Positions 28,926 to 32,068 of a stretch of DNA of 32,068 nt are shown here, piece after piece (the stretch's first letter is position 1; each line of letters starts with the position of its first letter). The notes below the pieces were generated by a model, which worked only from the letters and a program-made list of their open reading frames with translations, was not told the origin of the DNA and ran no database searches. A program made the position numbers and the translations under genes. The DNA is from Micromonospora arida. Lineage in GTDB: Bacteria; Actinomycetota; Actinomycetes; Mycobacteriales; Micromonosporaceae. The DNA is taken from the NCBI RefSeq assembly GCF_003857035.1, contig NZ_QGSY01000195.1, positions 1 through 32,068 on the forward strand. Direction: 5' to 3'.

Positions 28926-29963
28926 GTGGGCGCGGACGACGGACGCAGGGTGACCATCACCGCGATCGCACGGGAGGCCGGGGTGTCGGTGCCGACCGTG
29001 TCACGGGTGCTGAACGGACGCTCCGATGTGGCCCCGGACACCCGGGAGCGGGTCGAGGAGTTGTTGCGTCACCACGGCTACCGGCGACGCACCAGCCGCA
29101 GTGTTCGCCGTGCCGGTCTCGTCGACCTGGTCTTCAACGACCTGGACAGCCCCTGGGCCGTGGAGATCATCCGCGGCGTGGAGGATGTCGGGCACGGCGC
29201 GGGCGTCGGCACTGTGGTCTCCGCGATCCACCGGCAGCCCACCGCGGCCCGGCAGTGGTTGCAGAACCTGCGCACCCGGGCCACCGACGGCGTCATCTTC
29301 GTGACCTCGCACCTGAGCCCGCCGCTGCACGCGCAGCTGCGTCGCCTCAACGTGCCGGTAGTGGTCGTGGACCCGGCCGGCGTGCCGGCCATGGACGTGC
29401 CGACGATCGGCGCCACCAACTGGGCCGGCGGGCTCGCCGCGACCGAACATCTGCTCGCGATCGGGCACCGGCGCATCGGCTTCGTGGCCGGGCCGACGCA
29501 CCTGCTGTGCAGCCGGGCCCGGCTCGACGGTTACCGGGCCGGGCTGGAGGCCGCCGGGGTGCCGGTGGACGACGCGCTGATCTACCCGGGCGACTTCTAC
29601 CACGCCTCCGGGTTCGCTGGCGGGACCGCGCTGCTCGACCTCGCCGACCCTCCGACCGGCATCTTCGCGTCCAGCGACCAGATGGCCTTCGGCGTCTACG
29701 AGGCCATCCGGCGCCGAGGGCTCCGCGTGCCGGACGACGTGAGCGTGGTGGGGTTCGACGATCTGCCGGAAGCCCGCTGGGCCTCACCCCCACTGACCAC
29801 CGTGCGCCAACCGTTGGTCGAGATGGGACGGTTGGCAGCCCGGACCGTGCTGCGCCTGGCTCAGGGCGAGGGCATCGACTCGCCCCGGGTGGAACTCGCC
29901 ACCGAGTTGGTCGTTCGGGACAGCACCGCCGCCCCGCTGACCGGGTCGCCCGCCTCGACGTGA
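28926..29963 (+). CDS. LacI-family transcriptional regulator
   Basis: This 345-residue regulator has an N-terminal LacI helix-turn-helix and hinge ([44 protein letters not shown]). A periplasmic-binding-protein-like sensor domain follows, with [62 protein letters not shown] and [23 protein letters not shown]. Such proteins repress sugar-use genes until a sugar binds. I chose the GTG at 28926 because AAGGAG lies six bases before it; the GTG at 28911 has a poorly spaced site. No transporter or glycosidase gene is adjacent in the window, so its target is elsewhere or beyond the view. A symmetric AT-rich element upstream (28768-28780) may be its own operator. Confidence 0.93.
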   Translation: MGADDGRRVTITAIAREAGVSVPTVSRVLNGRSDVAPDTRERVEELLRHHGYRRRTSRSVRRAGLVDLVFNDLDSPWAVEIIRGVEDVGHGAGVGTVVSAIHRQPTAARQWLQNLRTRATDGVIFVTSHLSPPLHAQLRRLNVPVVVVDPAGVPAMDVPTIGATNWAGGLAATEHLLAIGHRRIGFVAGPTHLLCSRARLDGYRAGLEAAGVPVDDALIYPGDFYHASGFAGGTALLDLADPPTGIFASSDQMAFGVYEAIRRRGLRVPDDVSVVGFDDLPEARWASPPLTTVRQPLVEMGRLAARTVLRLAQGEGIDSPRVELATELVVRDSTAAPLTGSPAST

Positions 29964-30058
29964 CGGCCGGAACCACGGCGGAAACCGGTTGGATCGGTCC
30001 CGGTCCGTTCCCGAAAATTCCGACGAGGCCGGGCCCGACCGAAAGTCACCCCACGGCG

Positions 30059-30093
30059 GGCGCGGTGAGCGACCGACGGTCCCCCACCGCGCC
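30059..30093. terminator. Composite hairpin between convergent genes
   Basis: GGCGCGGTG (30059-30067) pairs with CACCGCGCC (30085-30093), and an inner GACC-GAC-GGTC hairpin fits within the loop. It lies between the LacI-family gene and the cyclophilin gene, both of which end here. No U-tract is present. Confidence 0.6.
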
Positions 30094-30099
30094 GCACGG

Positions 30100-30948
30100 T
30101 CAGTGGTGGTGGTGCCAGCGGACGGCCTTGCGGATGGTCACCGGCAGTGCGGGCGCGCCGTCGACCGGCGCCGGGTCCTCGGCGGTCGGTGCCACTCCCC
30201 CGGCGGCGATCCGGTCCAGGGTGGCCAGGCCGGCCCCGTCGACCTCGCCGAAGATCGTGTAGTTGGGGCGCAGCGCGGAGTTGGCGTAGACCAGGAAGAA
30301 CTGGCTGCCGTTGGTGTCCGGCCCGGCGTTGGCCATGGCCAGCACGCCCCGGGCGTACACCCGGCGCTCCCCGGTCGGGTCGGTGGGCGCGGGCGGCAGG
30401 TCGGTCGGCAACTCGTCGCGGTACCGGTAGCCCGGACCGCCCTCACCGGTGCCGGACGGGTCACCGCACTGCAGCACGCTCAGCGTCGGGTACGCGGTGA
30501 GCCGGTGGCACGGGGTGCGGTCGTAAAACCGCTTGTTGACCAGGTGCAGGAAGCTCTGCACCGTGCACGGCGCGGCGGCCCGGTCCACTGTCAGCCCGAT
30601 CGGCCCGTGGTTGGTCGCCAGAGTCACCCGGACGCTGCCCCGGGCCGGGGTGCGCCGCGGGTCGGGCGGCAGCGGCACCGGCCGGGCCGCCGGCTCGTCC
30701 GGGGTCTCGGTGTACGCGCACGGGCCGTGGGTGGTGCGTGGCGGTCGGGTGGCGGCGTCGGCGTCGGCGGGTGGCGCGGCAGAGACGCGCACCGTGTCGG
30801 CCGACGGGCCCGGGGCGGCCAGCGCGGTGGCGGACGAGCCGACGACCAGCGCCCCGGCGAGCACTGTCACCCCCGCGAGGCGGGTCAGGGCGCGCACCGG
30901 CCGGCGGGGTGCCGCCACTGCGGGGCGCGGTTCGAGTTCACTCGACAC
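30100..30948 (-). CDS. Secreted or membrane-anchored cyclophilin-type peptidylprolyl isomerase
   Basis: This 282-residue protein has an N-terminal hydrophobic segment (about 20-46, VTVLAGALVVGSSATALAA), so it is exported. A linker rich in Pro, Arg and Asp follows, then a cyclophilin domain (about 105-280). Domain landmarks are RFYDRTPCHRLTAYPTLSVLQCGDPSGTGEGGPGYRYRDE, VLAMANAGPDTNGSQFFLVYANS and PNYTIFGEVDGAGLATLDRI. The catalytic Arg149 in PCHRL and a Gln in VLQCGD match active cyclophilins, and cysteine pairs fit an extracellular fold. It would assist folding of exported proteins. The GTG at 30948 follows AGGAGG. It is 70 bp behind the carboxypeptidase gene on the same strand. The natural C-terminus ends WHHHH, an odd feature noted separately. 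Confidence 0.9.
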   Translation of the reverse strand: MSSELEPRPAVAAPRRPVRALTRLAGVTVLAGALVVGSSATALAAPGPSADTVRVSAAPPADADAATRPPRTTHGPCAYTETPDEPAARPVPLPPDPRRTPARGSVRVTLATNHGPIGLTVDRAAAPCTVQSFLHLVNKRFYDRTPCHRLTAYPTLSVLQCGDPSGTGEGGPGYRYRDELPTDLPPAPTDPTGERRVYARGVLAMANAGPDTNGSQFFLVYANSALRPNYTIFGEVDGAGLATLDRIAAGGVAPTAEDPAPVDGAPALPVTIRKAVRWHHHH

Positions 30949-31018
30949 AGGGATCCTCCTGGACTGGTGGTGCCAGAAAGACCGGAGTCTATGGAGGGCA
31001 GCGCCCGATGTCGATCCG

Positions 31019-32068
31019 TCAGGGCATCCGGCGGCGACGCCGCCACAGCAGGCCGCCCAACAACGCCACCACCGTCGCACCGCTCACCGCGGTCACCGAC
31101 CAGAGCCACTCCGAGCCGGTACGCGCGGGTCCGCTGGCCGCCGCTGGGCGGGGCGCGCCGGGTGCCGCCAGCGCGGACGGCACCGCCGACGGGGTGGCGG
31201 TCAGCTCGCCGGGCTCGACCAGTCGACCCACGGCGGCGTCCCGGGGCAGCGTGAAGCCCCAGTCCAGGAGGGCCGCGCCCTGCTCCCAGCCGCGCGCCGG
31301 TGCCGATTCGGCGCCCAGCAGAGTCACCACCAGCCGCCGCCCGCCGCGTTCCGCCGCCCCCACGTAGGTGTGCCGGGCCAGGTCGGTGAAGCCGGTCTTG
31401 CCGCCGAGCGCCCCCGGGTACCGGTAGATGAGCTGGTTCTCGTTCTGGATCTCGAAGCCCTTGGTGCGTTGCGCCGGCTGGACCGGAATCGACGTCTGCT
31501 CGGTCAGCGCGTACCGGCGGAAGGTCGGCTGGGCGAAGCAGGCCCGAGCGATCAGCGCCAGGTCGTACGCGCTGGTGAACTGCCCCTTGCCGTCCAGCCC
31601 GGACGGGGTGACCGCGTGCGTCTGGAGCGCGCCGAGGTGGTGCGCCTGCTCGTTCATGGCGCGTACGCCGGCGGCGCTGTCCGTCCCGCTGCCCAGTCGG
31701 GCCAGCGCGTTGGCGGCCTCGTTGCCGGAGTTGAGCAGCAACCCGAGCCAGATGGTCTCGATGGTGTACCGGCCGCCCGCGACCAGGCCCACGGCCGAGG
31801 AGCCGGGTTCGATGTTCATGTCCGCGTCGGTGACGGTGACCGTCTGCTTCGGGTCGAGCTTGGGCAGCATCGTGGCCGCCAGCAGGAGCTTCTGCACGCT
31901 CGCCGGTGTGCCGTACTCGTGGGGGCCGCAGCCGCCGAGCACCTGGCCGCTGTCCAGGTCGGCGACCAGCCACGACGTGGCGGTCACCCTCGGCGGCGCG
32001 GCGACGCCGGCCGGCACGACCAGGCCGGCCGTGTCCAGCGCCGCGCCGCCGATGATCCGCTGCGCGGG
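31019..32068 (-). CDS. D-alanyl-D-alanine carboxypeptidase (S11 family), 5'-truncated by the window edge
   Basis: The visible 350 residues form a penicillin-binding carboxypeptidase that trims D-Ala from peptidoglycan pentapeptides. The three catalytic motifs are clear: SxxK in ASVQKLLLAAT, SGN in LLNSGNEAANAL, and KTG in ALGGKTGFTDLARHTYVG. The C-terminus has a Pro-rich linker, one membrane helix (WLWSVTAVSGATVVALLGGLLW) and a basic tail RRRRRMP, a tail-anchored topology. The frame remains open to the right edge, so the signal peptide and true start lie beyond 32068. The GTG at 32017 would remove conserved sequence, so I treat it as internal. The cyclophilin gene follows 70 bp behind, which suggests a shared transcript, with both acting at the outer face of the membrane. 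Confidence 0.93.
   Translation of the reverse strand, partial: PAQRIIGGAALDTAGLVVPAGVAAPPRVTATSWLVADLDSGQVLGGCGPHEYGTPASVQKLLLAATMLPKLDPKQTVTVTDADMNIEPGSSAVGLVAGGRYTIETIWLGLLLNSGNEAANALARLGSGTDSAAGVRAMNEQAHHLGALQTHAVTPSGLDGKGQFTSAYDLALIARACFAQPTFRRYALTEQTSIPVQPAQRTKGFEIQNENQLIYRYPGALGGKTGFTDLARHTYVGAAERGGRRLVVTLLGAESAPARGWEQGAALLDWGFTLPRDAAVGRLVEPGELTATPSAVPSALAAPGAPRPAAASGPARTGSEWLWSVTAVSGATVVALLGGLLWRRRRRMP

Noticed and set aside
28175..29041. 288-codon minus-strand frame across the remnant ORF and LacI start
   Set aside because: It has no domain and covers both the AT-rich regulatory patch and the LacI helix-turn-helix. The plus strand explains the coding signal better.
1..32068. tRNA or rRNA genes, CRISPR arrays, insertion sequences and attachment sites
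   Set aside because: I looked for clover-leaf, repeat-spacer, transposase and integrase signatures and saw none. Small non-coding RNAs cannot be excluded by reading alone.

Overview
The window is about 32 kb of very GC-rich DNA with strong third-position G/C bias and frequent GTG starts. Gene content points to an actinomycete, most likely a sporulating member of the Micromonosporaceae such as Micromonospora. The supporting families are a SigE-family ECF sigma factor, a DUF3152 lipoprotein, a mycothiol-dependent maleylpyruvate isomerase-like enzyme, a spore photoproduct lyase-like radical SAM protein and secreted RICIN-domain proteins. The genus is an inference. I see no rRNA, tRNA, CRISPR array, transposase or phage gene, so this looks like an ordinary chromosomal region rich in regulators and secreted proteins.

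Layout. 1-5.6 kb: the end of an ATPase-domain protein, a SigE-family ECF sigma factor translationally coupled to a membrane anti-sigma candidate, a divergent DUF3152 metzincin-like lipoprotein, a Pro-rich membrane protein, a secreted fusion of a snapalysin-like and a trypsin-like protease, and an AMIN-like secreted protein. 5.6-9.7 kb: a GlxA-type regulator divergent from an HD-domain hydrolase, an NADP-dependent oxidoreductase and a glycosyltransferase. 9.7-12.3 kb: an ECF42-type sigma factor module (DUF6069-like membrane protein, YCII/DGPF protein, sigma factor, RibD/DHFR-like reductase), all on the minus strand. 12.6-13.5 kb: a small membrane protein, a REP-like inverted repeat and a lone L-rhamnose mutarotase. 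13.7-16.7 kb: a response regulator, histidine kinase and GerMN/Gmad2 lipoprotein operon. 16.9-19.9 kb: a TetR regulator with its MFS drug exporter, then a mycothiol-dependent enzyme. 20-23.5 kb: rtcB RNA ligase, a 41-residue Cys-pair mini-protein and an Otr(A)-like ribosomal protection GTPase with an overlapping leader ORF. 23.7-32 kb: a WYL regulator, a ThuA-RICIN secreted protein, a spore photoproduct lyase-like enzyme, a VanX-like lipoprotein, a gene remnant, a LacI regulator, a secreted cyclophilin and a D-Ala-D-Ala carboxypeptidase cut by the right edge.

How the genes work together. Much of the window concerns the cell envelope and its surveillance: two ECF sigma systems, a two-component system with its own lipoprotein, cell-wall peptidases and secreted proteases. 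The clearest regulatory signal lies between the SigE-type sigma gene and the DUF3152 gene. Back-to-back promoters on opposite strands both read AAC-N17-CGTC, the general shape of an ECF promoter, so the sigma factor probably drives itself and the metalloprotease lipoprotein. The ECF42 module has its own candidate promoter (TGTCGA-N17-CGTA) upstream of its first gene. A second theme is RNA and ribosome maintenance: the RNA ligase, the mini-protein and the ribosomal protection GTPase lie on one strand.

Several convergent gene pairs are separated by strong GC-rich hairpins, with stems of roughly 9 to 19 bp and no U-tract. These are described as terminators. No wholly new defence or mobile system was recognised.
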